Below are positions 43,698-53,988 of a stretch of 64,000 nucleotides of DNA, one piece after another. The notes below the pieces were generated by a model, which worked only from the letters and a program-made list of their open reading frames with translations, was not told the origin of the DNA and did not search any database. This stretch comes from Chryseobacterium pennae. GTDB lineage: Bacteria; Bacteroidota; Bacteroidia; Flavobacteriales; Weeksellaceae. Position 1 is the stretch's first letter, and the number at the start of each line of letters is the position of its first letter. The position numbers were made by a program, and so were the translations under genes. The stretch lies in the NCBI RefSeq assembly GCF_003385515.1, contig NZ_QNVT01000016.1, forward strand, positions 62,001-126,000, written 5' to 3'.

Positions 43698-44660
43698 TTA
43701 ATTTCTATAAAATTCCTGCTGTCTTTCACGTTCTGGAATTGCTACATTTTTAATAAAGTTTAATACAAATTTTTCAAACTCAACATTAAGCTTGAATCCA
43801 TTTTTAGCTGCCACTATTCCTGCATATTCTTGATAAAGCTCTGCCGTCTGTATCAAAGCATTTTGCATAGAAATTATATCCTCCTTCAATAATGTATCAT
43901 AGAGTTTTCTATATACATCTATTCCTTCCCATTGTCTAATTTTCTGGCCATTATAATAAACATCTTTTTCCTTATCTTCAAACAGGCATTTTTGTTCAAT
44001 CATCCATATTAATTCCTTCTTCAAATAATAGTCATAAACAAGCAGTGTATAATAAAACTCTTCTCTAATTAATTTCACAGAAGCAGTATAACAGGATTGC
44101 CAAAAAAAATTGTATCCGTTCAAAAATTGTCTTTCAGTCAGTGTAACTGCTTTCGTTTTTGAAAAATTAATGGCATCAATAAGAATTTTTTCCAAATTAA
44201 TTTTATCCCTATGTACCTTATATCCCCTTTGTATTGTACTATAAAATTTAATAATATTTCCTTCTAAAAATCTTCTTAAAAATCTAGGTAATATGCGGAT
44301 CAACTTGTATTTTTTCAACATGAAATAGTATTTAATCATATTGAATCGTGATAAGTCTACGATCGTTATGTCATACATTAATCCATTATCCAAGATTATT
44401 TTATTTTTATCAATACCTTCGCCAAAATCTCTAAAAACCCTCCTTGAAATGATATTGCCCAAGTGGGAAATCCAACTATCATTCATATGATTCATATATT
44501 TTTTTGGTATTGTAGTAAATACATACATATCTATGTCTGAAAACTGATCCATATGTCCCTGCGAGAAACTACCAACTGATATAAGGGCTTTGATATCTTG
44601 ATTGTGATTAAGTACTTTTTCTATTCCTTGATTAATTTGTTCTATTCTTTCTGTAAGCAT
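43698..44660 (-). CDS. Adenylyltransferase-like (ANT(6)-type) nucleotidyltransferase, possible self-resistance
   Basis: 320 residues. The N-terminal nucleotidyltransferase motif is SVGSFSQGHMDQFSDIDMYV (about 28-47), with Gly-Ser and the Asp pair (SDID, about 41-44) that bind metal. The C-terminal two-thirds is helical, resembling AadK/AadE aminoglycoside 6-adenylyltransferases. It lies between the PPTase and the TonB receptor, inside the biosynthetic gene cluster. A role in adenylylating and inactivating the product inside the producer is an attractive idea; aminoglycoside resistance or another substrate cannot be ruled out. Confidence 0.7.
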   Translation of the reverse strand: MLTERIEQINQGIEKVLNHNQDIKALISVGSFSQGHMDQFSDIDMYVFTTIPKKYMNHMNDSWISHLGNIISRRVFRDFGEGIDKNKIILDNGLMYDITIVDLSRFNMIKYYFMLKKYKLIRILPRFLRRFLEGNIIKFYSTIQRGYKVHRDKINLEKILIDAINFSKTKAVTLTERQFLNGYNFFWQSCYTASVKLIREEFYYTLLVYDYYLKKELIWMIEQKCLFEDKEKDVYYNGQKIRQWEGIDVYRKLYDTLLKEDIISMQNALIQTAELYQEYAGIVAAKNGFKLNVEFEKFVLNFIKNVAIPERERQQEFYRN

Positions 44661-44671
44661 TATTCTTTCGT

Positions 44672-47053
44672 TTAATCTAATCTGTTTTTGATCTCTTCTG
44701 AAGAAACTTCTCTTTTTCTTTGTTTACTAATTTTTGAGTTTCCAAAATTATAAGTATAGGTTAATCTAATGATTCTTGGTTCATAGCTATATTTTACAAA
44801 AGAACTGCTGTAAGCTTCCAAAGATTCAAAGCTGTAGTTCTGATCGAATATATTATTAAAACTTAGTTGTACGGTGCTATTCCATTTTTTTATTTTCTTA
44901 TCTATACTAAGATTCACTCTCTGATATTCTTTAATTTTACTTACACCTGACAAACGGTCGGAATTATATGCTGCAAAAATCTGAATTGAAAAATCTTTGG
45001 GCAAACTGAATGTCTGTGTAGTCCGTATTATAAAAAAAGTATCATTATTTTTCTGGGCATTAATTTTCTGATTAATGTATGAGACCTGAAAGGAGTTCTG
45101 CATCTCCCACCATTTATTGATTTTTATAGGAGTATTTATTGAAAAGGTTAAAGTATTTAAATAATCAAGATTAAGTGATGTTAAAAGTTGTTGAGAAGAC
45201 TCAGGTAAGAAAACTGTTTGAGATCTTGCAATTGAGTTCTTTTCATGAGTATATTCTACGCTTACTAGATATTTTTGGAATTTATAGTTTAGGGAGAAAA
45301 TATTACTAATTGAAGGTTTTAATTTAATATTCCCAAAATAAAAAGTATTAGGGTCTAAAAATAATACATAGGGAGCCAGATCAAAATAAGTCGGTCTTGA
45401 TACTCTTCTTCCATAAGATGCTTGCAAACTAGATTTTTTCCCAATCTCTCTTGAAAAAAACAATGACGGGAAAAATTCGCTTAGCTTTGTGTCTAACGCA
45501 TTTCCGGTACTTAGTAAATCGAGCTGTTGCATAGAGTGTTCATAACGCAACCCGATTTTAACATCCGTTTTCTCATTAGCCTCCCAATCTACTGACAAAT
45601 ATGTAGCTGATATATTTTCAATTAAGTTTGATTTTTCACTTAAGTTATTATTTTGAACATACTGCCCATCAATAAGGCTATTAACTAATACAGTATTACT
45701 TAGTTTTGAATAGGTATACTTACCACCAACATCTAATTTAACTTTTTTACTAAGTATCCTTGAGTAATCTATTTTTCCCACTCCCACATCTACTGGAGTG
45801 TTCTTTGTAACAGAAAATATTTCATTCCTTTCCAGAGCTCCGTTTTCATCAAAATAATGATTGTTATAATTATTAGGTGCTTTGTTGTTGTAGTTCAAAT
45901 AGTCCATATCAAAATTTATTGTTTGCAGGGAATCTATTTTATAATTCAGGTTTAAATTGGAAGTAAATAAATTTCTGTCACTATCTTCATCATTATACAA
46001 GTTTGTGTAGGAATTTTTATTCAGGCTGTTTCTTAGATTAAACCCGTTGGCATCCTGCTTAAAATTACTGAAATTACCATTCACCAACACTCCAAACGTC
46101 AGCTTCTCATTGATGTAATAATCTAACCCAAATCTTCCTGAATATCCTGTAATAACGGGATCTCTGTATGTTTCGGTAAAATTGGTGATGACAGACTGAT
46201 TAGAGAAGGTCGTGCCGGAATTGGTAAAGGCTCTAGGGGTATTATTCCTGTCGTAATTCATATCCCCATAAAAATTTATTTTATTGCTCCGCGCATTCCA
46301 GTTGACTCCAAATTTCTCTTTATCTTTTTTTCCATATCCTACCCCTGCAAGAATATTTCCGTTCATACCATCGGTGTTTTTTTTAATTTGCTTGATGTTG
46401 ATTAGCCCTCCCGTAAATTCTGCATCGTATTTTGCCGGCGGGTTGGAGATAAGCTCTATTTTTTCGATATCTTTTGCATTGGTACTGCTTAAAATCTGAA
46501 TTAGAGAAGACATGGGAATTCTTGTTAATTTATCATTCATCAATACTCCTACTTCCGATTTTCCATTGAGTGTAATGGAACCGCCATTAGAGCTTATCTC
46601 TACTCCTGGCAATCTTTGAAGTACTTCTAAAGCCGTTCCTGAAATTCCTATCGGAGTTCCTTCAACATTCACTACCAGACGGTCTATTTTCTGTTCTATC
46701 TGCTGCTTTTTCTTCCCGGTTATGAAGATATCCTGTATGCTTTTTTCTTTTACTTCCTCTATATATGTAATGCCCAAATTCAAATCTTTATCTATAACCG
46801 TAACACTTTTCTTAATTTCTTTGGATAACAGTATATGGATTGTAATTTCATAATCTGAAGCCGAAAGATTATTTATTGTATAAACCCCGTCTTTATCTGT
46901 AATTGAAACTTTGGTGACAGTGGTATTGTTAACTTTTACCTCAACAAAAGGCAGAGGTTTGTTATTTTTATCAAGAATTTTTCCTGTTATTTTGTACTGC
47001 GCATATATGCAGTTACAAAATAATGATAAGAAACCTATTAAAAAAAATTTCAT
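44672..47053 (-). CDS. TonB-dependent receptor (outer membrane beta-barrel family)
   Basis: 793 residues: signal peptide (1-18, ending YAQ), CarboxypepD_reg-like domain (about 20-100; ITGKILDKNNKPLPFVEVKV), plug (about 120-220; GTALEVLQRLPGVEISSNGG), then an OMP_b-brl_3-type barrel. It lacks a SusD partner. In the cluster context it could take up a product-metal complex or the product itself, or be an unrelated importer. It lies 12 bp upstream of the adenylyltransferase-like gene and about 200 bp downstream of the exporter gene. Confidence 0.85.
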   Translation of the reverse strand: MKFFLIGFLSLFCNCIYAQYKITGKILDKNNKPLPFVEVKVNNTTVTKVSITDKDGVYTINNLSASDYEITIHILLSKEIKKSVTVIDKDLNLGITYIEEVKEKSIQDIFITGKKKQQIEQKIDRLVVNVEGTPIGISGTALEVLQRLPGVEISSNGGSITLNGKSEVGVLMNDKLTRIPMSSLIQILSSTNAKDIEKIELISNPPAKYDAEFTGGLINIKQIKKNTDGMNGNILAGVGYGKKDKEKFGVNWNARSNKINFYGDMNYDRNNTPRAFTNSGTTFSNQSVITNFTETYRDPVITGYSGRFGLDYYINEKLTFGVLVNGNFSNFKQDANGFNLRNSLNKNSYTNLYNDEDSDRNLFTSNLNLNYKIDSLQTINFDMDYLNYNNKAPNNYNNHYFDENGALERNEIFSVTKNTPVDVGVGKIDYSRILSKKVKLDVGGKYTYSKLSNTVLVNSLIDGQYVQNNNLSEKSNLIENISATYLSVDWEANEKTDVKIGLRYEHSMQQLDLLSTGNALDTKLSEFFPSLFFSREIGKKSSLQASYGRRVSRPTYFDLAPYVLFLDPNTFYFGNIKLKPSISNIFSLNYKFQKYLVSVEYTHEKNSIARSQTVFLPESSQQLLTSLNLDYLNTLTFSINTPIKINKWWEMQNSFQVSYINQKINAQKNNDTFFIIRTTQTFSLPKDFSIQIFAAYNSDRLSGVSKIKEYQRVNLSIDKKIKKWNSTVQLSFNNIFDQNYSFESLEAYSSSFVKYSYEPRIIRLTYTYNFGNSKISKQRKREVSSEEIKNRLD

Positions 47054-47257
47054 TTAACTCAGATTTAAAAAATTAATATTTATTCGATAGTGCGGGTATA
47101 TCTTTTATACCTCTTTTTATAATAGCATTATACTTAAGTATTCCTTCCTATTTACATTAGACTTTGTTTTATGCTAAATCTTACAATGAATATTTTATGA
47201 TAAAATTTTCTCTAATATATTTTCGTTGGAATACTTAAGGAAAATTATTTTATGGAA

Positions 47258-48871
47258 TTAAATATTTACTATTGCTACATCGTCTTCTTTTTTCACAGTA
47301 ATATCCTGTATGATTTTACCGTACTCAAACTTCAGAATTCTATCAGCATGCTTAAAATATTTGTCATCATGAGTAACCGCAACAATTGTTTTCCCCTCCT
47401 TCCGAAGGACAGGAATAAGATTTTCATAAAAGTACTTTCTAAAATGCGGATCCTGATCCGCTGCCCATTCATCCAATATCAACAAGGGCTTTTCCTCTAG
47501 CAGGGAAAGAATCATGGATACCCTTTTACTCTGCCCTTTGGAAAATTTTCTCCTTACTGAAGAGTCATCATCATTTTTTATGATACTATCCATTTTCATC
47601 ATTTTAAGATACTCAATATATTTAGTGTTCTTTTCAAGCTTGTAATTATCATAATTCTGAGAGAAAATATAATTATCCGTAAATATGGCAGATAACAAAT
47701 TCTGATAACGTTCTATATTATTCAGGATATTTTTCCCGTTCAGATCAACCTTTCCCTCTGAAGGAGCGTATAAACCAGTAAGCAAATTAATGAATGTACT
47801 TTTTCCACTGCCGTTTCCACCTATAATAAATATTACTTCTCCTTTTTTGATATTGAGATTAACCGGTCCTAGTGTAAATGAGTTATGATGAAATACACAG
47901 TCTACAAATTCCAAAGTATTGAATGAATCAGTGGAAGAAACAATATTTTCTTTCTCTGATGTGATACTGATATCCACTTCTTTTAAAAACTTCTTTATCC
48001 TCTTTTGAGAAACCCCTATTCTCATATAAAGATTCTGCATGGTGATAATTCTGTTGATAGGACCCGACATAAATAGTAAAATCACAATAAATGAAACAAC
48101 CTTCTCTATTGAAACTATTCCAATGAAAGGCAATACAAAAAGAATTACTCCAAAAATAAAATAGAGACCATATTGACTAAGAACATTAATGGCACTGAAA
48201 CTGTTGCTTATAAATATATCTGTTTCTTTGGCAGCATTTCTATTAGGAATAATAAAATTGTATGATAAATTATACCGTCTTGCAGCACTTATTTTCAATT
48301 CTTTAAATCCTTGTAATATATCCTCTGTAAATTTGTTAAAGTCATCATTGCTGTTTCTGAGACCTAGTAATTGAGCCGATAATTTTTTACTCATTGAAAA
48401 ATACATATACGCAATTATTGCAATCATTACAATAATAATAAGTGCCCCCATCACTGAAAGGCTAAAAAGATATCCAATACACAAAAGTATCAACAGCACC
48501 GAATTGAATGTATTGGTAATAACACCGGGAAGAAATATAAATACTCTTATATCTTCTAATATTCCATGTATACGTTCTGTTCCCAAAGAATTCAAGCGAC
48601 TTAAAGATATAGCTTTTAGATTATTGGTAATATTTATTTCGTTGTCGTAAACAAAATCATATGAAATTCTGATAATTTTTTTCTGAAAAAAAATATTCAG
48701 CAAATATGAAAATATTATAAATGAAAAAAATGGTATGGCAAGATCGCTATGGATAAAATTTTTATTAGCTACAATTTTGTTAATGATATATAAAATTCCT
48801 AACGTCAAAAATGTATTTGCCAGTGAGTATATTACAAGAAAGAAAAAATAAGTTTTCTTAATTTTTATCAT
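47258..48871 (-). CDS. Cyclic-peptide exporter ABC transporter (PvdE/SyrD type)
   Basis: 537 residues with six membrane helices in the first 300 residues and an ATPase domain: Walker A GGNGSGKST (about 350-358), signature KFSKGQSKRVS (about 440-450; FSKGQ replaces LSGGQ) and Walker B LLILDEWAADQDP (about 462-474). The DEWAADQDP Walker B region is characteristic of the PvdE/SyrD family that exports peptides made by NRPS. It is 30 bp downstream of the NRPS gene, so it is almost certainly the product exporter. Confidence 0.92.
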   Translation of the reverse strand: MIKIKKTYFFFLVIYSLANTFLTLGILYIINKIVANKNFIHSDLAIPFFSFIIFSYLLNIFFQKKIIRISYDFVYDNEINITNNLKAISLSRLNSLGTERIHGILEDIRVFIFLPGVITNTFNSVLLILLCIGYLFSLSVMGALIIIVMIAIIAYMYFSMSKKLSAQLLGLRNSNDDFNKFTEDILQGFKELKISAARRYNLSYNFIIPNRNAAKETDIFISNSFSAINVLSQYGLYFIFGVILFVLPFIGIVSIEKVVSFIVILLFMSGPINRIITMQNLYMRIGVSQKRIKKFLKEVDISITSEKENIVSSTDSFNTLEFVDCVFHHNSFTLGPVNLNIKKGEVIFIIGGNGSGKSTFINLLTGLYAPSEGKVDLNGKNILNNIERYQNLLSAIFTDNYIFSQNYDNYKLEKNTKYIEYLKMMKMDSIIKNDDDSSVRRKFSKGQSKRVSMILSLLEEKPLLILDEWAADQDPHFRKYFYENLIPVLRKEGKTIVAVTHDDKYFKHADRILKFEYGKIIQDITVKKEDDVAIVNI

Positions 48872-48900
48872 AATGTATTTATAAAATAATATTTCCTGAT

Positions 48901-51900
48901 CTAAAAATCAAAATCAATGTCCACGGAACGGCTTATCTGTATTTCTTTATGAGTAAACAGATTTACCGTTTCTATAACCGTTTCTGTATTCTCAGTTACC
49001 CAGTCAATCATAAGCATCATTTTTTCCCAGATTATCTCCAATATGGTCTCATCAATGTTCTCACTGTATTCCACCTCACATTTCAATCCGTTTGATTCAA
49101 AAAAATTGAACACAACCGGAAATCGTGATAATGTAAAATGTATCTTTTTCTTTTTCAATGTAAATGTTCCAAAGCCGATGCTTTCTTTTGACAGTACATC
49201 AGAATGCTGATAAACAACTAAAAAGTCGGTCATTGCATTAAGGTTACTGATGAAAGGCTGCATACTATTCTCTTCCAAAAGCAGTAAGGTATCCCGGGTT
49301 TTTTCTGCCAATGCTTTAAAAGTAAGCTTCTCCTCTATGGAAAGTCTGAAAGGAAGGGTTTTTATAAACATTCCTATTGCTTCTTCCAGCTGAGCATAAT
49401 TCCTTCCGTTAAAGACGTTTCCTAAACAGATTGAATTCTGCTGATATATTTTATTTAGGACTACGCTTAATATGGTAAGAACAGAGGAAAATACGGTTGT
49501 TCTGTTATTATTTGAAATTTTTCTCAGTTCACTGTACTGGTCTGGGGATAAATGAAAGATTTTACTTTTTACCATTCCCGGAATCTGGCTATCAGAAAAA
49601 ACTTTCGTCTGTATGCTATTTTCTGAGTAAAGCTTCTGAATATTTGAGCCAGCCTGAAAATTGCTTTGCCTATGCTGCCATTCCGAATAATCTTTAAACT
49701 GAATGCCACTTGTCACATTTACAGCTTTCCCTTTATAAATCTCGATAAGTCTGTTAAGTATGATTTCCAAAGAGATTCCATCAACAATGATATGATGGGT
49801 AAGAAATATAAAATATTTTTTATCATAACAATTAATGACTGCTGCCTTGAGGAGTGTATCTGTTTCTAAATTAAAGCTTTGGAAAATATAGTTTTTAACT
49901 GATGTCAAAAAATCCTCTTCTTTTATATCAATAGTATCTATTTTAAAACTGATTTCTTTTCTGATTGTCTGAAATATACCTCCATCTTTTTCTATGAAAT
50001 TTGTTCTTAATATCTCATTTTCTTGAATGATTGTATTAATAGATTTTCCCAGTAATAGCTTATCAAAATCTCCTTCTATTTCAAAAACAGAGTGCATATT
50101 ATACGCATTAGAAAATCCTTCTTTTTGAGAAGCCAGCCAAATATTCATTTGATCAGATGTTAAAACATAAAGCTCCTTTTCTTCTGCTTTATGAATTATT
50201 ATTTTTTCTTTAGAATTATCTACAAGAACTTTTACTAAACTTTCAATAGTTTGATTCTGAAAAATATTTTTTAATGATACTTCTTCATTCAGTTTTTTGG
50301 AAATACTATTTACTATTTTTCCAGCCACCAAACTATGCCCTCCGAGTTCAAAAAAATTATCCGTAATGCCTACTTTTTCTATTCCGAGAGTTTGTTGCCA
50401 TATTTCAGCCAGCTTTTGCTCGGTCTCATTCCTGGGAGCTACATATTCTTTCTTGATTAAATCCTCTCCTGTAACATTTGGCAATGCTTTGCGGTCAATC
50501 TTGCCATTGGGGGTTAATGGAATAGCATCCAGCTCTACAAAGCACCCTGGAACCATGTATTCCGGAAGTTTGCTTTGAAGGTATTCTCTTAATTCGGTTT
50601 TGTCTATGCTCGTCTCACCATCCTTAGTATAATATGCTACCAGTACTTTTTCTCCGTTGGCTTGCTTAGTATCGGCTACTACTTGTTTAATATTTGCATA
50701 TTGCTGTAGTTTGGTTTCTATTTCTCCTAATTCTATCCTAAAGCCTCTGACTTTGACCTGAAAATCATTCCTGCCTAAAAACTCTATTTCTCCCTCTTTA
50801 TTCCATTTTCCTAAATCTCCCGTTTCATACATTTTGAAATTATTGTTTTCCGTTGTTGAAAAAGGATTGTCAATGAATTTTTCTTGGGTAAGCTCTTCGT
50901 TTTTATAATACCCCTTTGCCAATCCATCTCCTGCAATGAAGATTCTTCCAACTGTATTTTGTGGTAAAAGATTATAGTGTTTATCAACAATATAAATTTG
51001 GGTATTGTTAATTGGTTTTCCTATATTGGAGGCATCAGAAGGTTTTTCTATTTTCTTTGTACTTGACCAAATGGTAGTCTCTGTTGGTCCGTACATATTC
51101 CAAACTTCTTTGGAGTGATTTAAGAGTTTTTCTGCTAATAATTCATTCAGGCTGTCTCCTCCGCATAGTATTTTTATATCTTTATTTCCATTCCATCCTG
51201 CATTGAACAACATTTGGTAAAAACTTGGGGTTGCTTGGATAATAGTTGGTGCAATATGCTCTAACTCTTCTTTTAATTTTCCTGCATCATTTAATTTCTC
51301 TTTACTAGCAATGAATACTTTTGCGCCGCATATCAATGGTGCGAAAAATTCTAAAACAGAAATATCAAAAGAATAGGTGGTAACCGAGTACAGAATATCA
51401 TGAGCCTGAACTTCCGGTTTGCTTTGAATACTGGTCAGGAAGTTCGTTAGCGCCCGATGTCCCACTTCTACTCCTTTAGGATTTCCTGTAGAGCCTGAAG
51501 TATAGATAATATAGGCCGTATCATCAGAATTAGCTTTATGATTTAATTGCGCTACCTGTGTATGATCGAATTGGAACAGTTCTTCTTTGTTAATAAAATG
51601 TATTTGTTTATTATGATCTGATATTCCTACGGAATCAAATTCTTTAAGCAATTCTTCTTCAATAATGATGAGTGAAGCTTGGCTATGATCAATAATATAT
51701 TCAACTCTTTCTTTAGGCAGCATTGGGTCAATAGGGATATAACACTTTCCTGCTTTAAGAATTCCTAAAAGAAGTATAATGAGTTCTGCAGAGCGTTCAG
51801 CCAACACCCCAATAGGTTCATTATTTTCTCCAAAACCTGAAACCAGGTATCTTGCTATTTTGTCTGATCTTTCTTCCAGCTCTTTATAGGTTAAACTTAT

Positions 51901-53325
51901 TCTGTTATCCCATACCGCTAAATTATCCGGTACTTTTTCCGCCTGCTCAGCAAATAATTGAATGACTGTCCCATTATCAGAATAGTCTCTCCCGGTGTCA
52001 TTGAACTCTACTAAAAGCCGGTGACATTCATGCTCCGTGAGGAAATTCAAGTTCTTTATTTTTTGACCGGAATCATTCAAAACTTCTTCCATAAGGGTCT
52101 GGAAGTGTTCCGTAACATTATCAATATCGTCCTTCGTAAAGTAATTAAGATTATAATCGAAATCTATTTTCACATTCTCCGTTTCGTCAAATTCTCTTAT
52201 GTATAGTGCCAAAGCTACTCTTTCCGATTCGTGGCTGAGAGGAACTACTTTAGTAACTGTTTTATTAAAATGAGATGAATAATCCTGTTTTTCATAAGAC
52301 AATGTAACATTGAATATCCTTTCCTTCTGATTAAATACCCCCAATTCATTCACCAATTGCCCCAAAGGAAAACGCTGATGACGATAGTCTTGTTTTAGTT
52401 GAATTTTGATTTTTTCGACTAACTCAATAAAAGTTTCTTCCTTATCAATTGAAAGTAATAAAGGATTTATTCCCATAAATAAGCCCACAGTCTTTTTGAA
52501 TTTAGCCCCGGAACGGTTTAAAACAGGCAACCCTATTGAAATAGATTCATTTTGAGATATCTTTCCAAAATAAGTATATAAAATTGCTAGAATAATATGA
52601 AATGTACTTGACTTTGTTTCCAAAGCCAGATTTGTTAATCCGTCATAAATAGCTCTTTTTATTATAAATTCTTTTCTGGAACTGGTATTGATTGTTACCG
52701 AAGATTTTAGCTTTTGAAATAAATTTTCAGGAAGCTTTTTGAATTTTCCTGTCCAATATTCTTTATCACTTTCAAACTCCCGAGAATTGAAATACTTCTG
52801 ATCTTCAACAACAAAACTTTCGTAAGAATATGGATATTCGGTAACTATGGTTCCATATTCTAGAATTTCGTTATAGTTTTTCACCAAACGTGTAAACATC
52901 AAAGATGTCCCCCATCCATCGGTAATCAGATGATGGTAAACAGAAAACAGATAATGATAATTAACATCTACTTTTATTAGAACAAAACGGTATAAAAATA
53001 TATCCTTCTCAATATTAAAAGGCTTTTTAAACTCTTTTTGCATGAAATCCAGCACATCTCTTTCTTTATTTCTTTCAAACGAAAAATCTATAACTTCAAG
53101 TTGACGGATTTTGTTTGTGACCAGCATCTCAGCATTATCATAGTTTTCTCCTAAATAACATCTGTAGGCATCATGCTGTTGTATCAAAGCAATATATGCT
53201 TGTTCTAATATTTCTTTGTTTAAATAACCCTCTATAGAAATTCTGGCACCTATATTATATATAGGTTCATTCGGAAATAAAAGTTGTTCAAAATAAATAT
53301 CTTGTTGAGAAAGTGTGTATTTCAT
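48901..53325 (-). CDS. NRPS, C-A-T-C, glycine-type adenylation domain
   Basis: 1474 residues. Condensation domain 1-440 with HHLITDG (about 131-137); adenylation domain about 445-960 with core motifs IIYTSGSTGNPKG (near 606), NMYGPTETTIWSS (near 745) and GRNDFQVKVRGFRIEL; carrier domain with DNFFELGGHSL (Ser about 997); terminal condensation domain about 1055-1474 with HHIIVDG (about 1176-1182) and the C5-like GMFIKTLPFRL. Reading the eight-position binding pocket gives D-I-L-Q-L-G-M-I-W-K, one change from the glycine code DILQLGLIWK. There is no thioesterase domain in cis; a type II enzyme is encoded upstream. The terminal C domain may release the chain onto a soluble amine or pass it on. 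Confidence 0.93.
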   Translation of the reverse strand: MKYTLSQQDIYFEQLLFPNEPIYNIGARISIEGYLNKEILEQAYIALIQQHDAYRCYLGENYDNAEMLVTNKIRQLEVIDFSFERNKERDVLDFMQKEFKKPFNIEKDIFLYRFVLIKVDVNYHYLFSVYHHLITDGWGTSLMFTRLVKNYNEILEYGTIVTEYPYSYESFVVEDQKYFNSREFESDKEYWTGKFKKLPENLFQKLKSSVTINTSSRKEFIIKRAIYDGLTNLALETKSSTFHIILAILYTYFGKISQNESISIGLPVLNRSGAKFKKTVGLFMGINPLLLSIDKEETFIELVEKIKIQLKQDYRHQRFPLGQLVNELGVFNQKERIFNVTLSYEKQDYSSHFNKTVTKVVPLSHESERVALALYIREFDETENVKIDFDYNLNYFTKDDIDNVTEHFQTLMEEVLNDSGQKIKNLNFLTEHECHRLLVEFNDTGRDYSDNGTVIQLFAEQAEKVPDNLAVWDNRISLTYKELEERSDKIARYLVSGFGENNEPIGVLAERSAELIILLLGILKAGKCYIPIDPMLPKERVEYIIDHSQASLIIIEEELLKEFDSVGISDHNKQIHFINKEELFQFDHTQVAQLNHKANSDDTAYIIYTSGSTGNPKGVEVGHRALTNFLTSIQSKPEVQAHDILYSVTTYSFDISVLEFFAPLICGAKVFIASKEKLNDAGKLKEELEHIAPTIIQATPSFYQMLFNAGWNGNKDIKILCGGDSLNELLAEKLLNHSKEVWNMYGPTETTIWSSTKKIEKPSDASNIGKPINNTQIYIVDKHYNLLPQNTVGRIFIAGDGLAKGYYKNEELTQEKFIDNPFSTTENNNFKMYETGDLGKWNKEGEIEFLGRNDFQVKVRGFRIELGEIETKLQQYANIKQVVADTKQANGEKVLVAYYTKDGETSIDKTELREYLQSKLPEYMVPGCFVELDAIPLTPNGKIDRKALPNVTGEDLIKKEYVAPRNETEQKLAEIWQQTLGIEKVGITDNFFELGGHSLVAGKIVNSISKKLNEEVSLKNIFQNQTIESLVKVLVDNSKEKIIIHKAEEKELYVLTSDQMNIWLASQKEGFSNAYNMHSVFEIEGDFDKLLLGKSINTIIQENEILRTNFIEKDGGIFQTIRKEISFKIDTIDIKEEDFLTSVKNYIFQSFNLETDTLLKAAVINCYDKKYFIFLTHHIIVDGISLEIILNRLIEIYKGKAVNVTSGIQFKDYSEWQHRQSNFQAGSNIQKLYSENSIQTKVFSDSQIPGMVKSKIFHLSPDQYSELRKISNNNRTTVFSSVLTILSVVLNKIYQQNSICLGNVFNGRNYAQLEEAIGMFIKTLPFRLSIEEKLTFKALAEKTRDTLLLLEENSMQPFISNLNAMTDFLVVYQHSDVLSKESIGFGTFTLKKKKIHFTLSRFPVVFNFFESNGLKCEVEYSENIDETILEIIWEKMMLMIDWVTENTETVIETVNLFTHKEIQISRSVDIDFDF

Positions 53326-53346
53326 GATTTATACTTTATCAATCTT

Positions 53347-53985
53347 TTAATTCACATAAATTAAATTATTGAAATATTTTTTAAAATACTCTACATGATC
53401 GTGAATAAAAAAATGATCCCCTGACAACTTTGTAATTATCACTTCTTCTGTTGTCTCCTCTCTCCACCCTATCATGTCTGCCATTGTAGCTTCTTCAGAA
53501 CCATAAAAGACATCAATCGGAATATTCAGTTTAGTTTTCCTTTCATATTGATAACTTTCTACAAATTTAAAATCGTATCTCAATATAGGTAAATAGTAGT
53601 CTATTAATTCAGGATAATTTAGCATTTCATTAGGGATTCCTCCTAAAGCAATTATTTCATTCCAAAATTCTTCGTCAGGTAAATGAGCAATCTTTTTTTC
53701 TCTTGGTATGCTAGGAGCTTTTTTTCCACTCACAATCAATTTTTCTGGCATAAATAAATTCTCTTCCTGAAGTTTATGACAAACTAAATAGGCTAGTAAA
53801 GCACCCATGCTATGACCATACAAATAATATTGTCCATTAATTTTAATAATTTCATTAACCAAACATTCAATCAAAGAATGACTATCTCGATTATATTCCA
53901 TTGTAGTAATATTAATTTTAAACTTGTTAAATGAAAATTTATTTCCTCCGCCAAATGGTAAAGCAACAACTTGATTCATCTTCAT
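53347..53985 (-). CDS. Type II thioesterase (alpha/beta hydrolase)
   Basis: 212 residues. The N-terminal QVVALPFGGGNKFSF matches the type II thioesterase opening, the nucleophile motif is GHSMG (57-61, Ser59), an acidic residue lies near 165 and His is in GDHFFIHDH near residues 188-196. It removes mis-primed acyl groups from carrier domains. It lies between the 2OG oxygenase and NRPS genes with gaps of 3 and 21 bp, so it is co-transcribed. Confidence 0.9.
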   Translation of the reverse strand: MKMNQVVALPFGGGNKFSFNKFKINITTMEYNRDSHSLIECLVNEIIKINGQYYLYGHSMGALLAYLVCHKLQEENLFMPEKLIVSGKKAPSIPREKKIAHLPDEEFWNEIIALGGIPNEMLNYPELIDYYLPILRYDFKFVESYQYERKTKLNIPIDVFYGSEEATMADMIGWREETTEEVIITKLSGDHFFIHDHVEYFKKYFNNLIYVN

Positions 53986-53988
53986 ATA

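Noticed and set aside
49000..50150. Terminal domain of the NRPS as an epimerase
   Set aside because: C5-like motif GMFIKTLPFRL and overall pattern fit a condensation domain, not an epimerisation domain.
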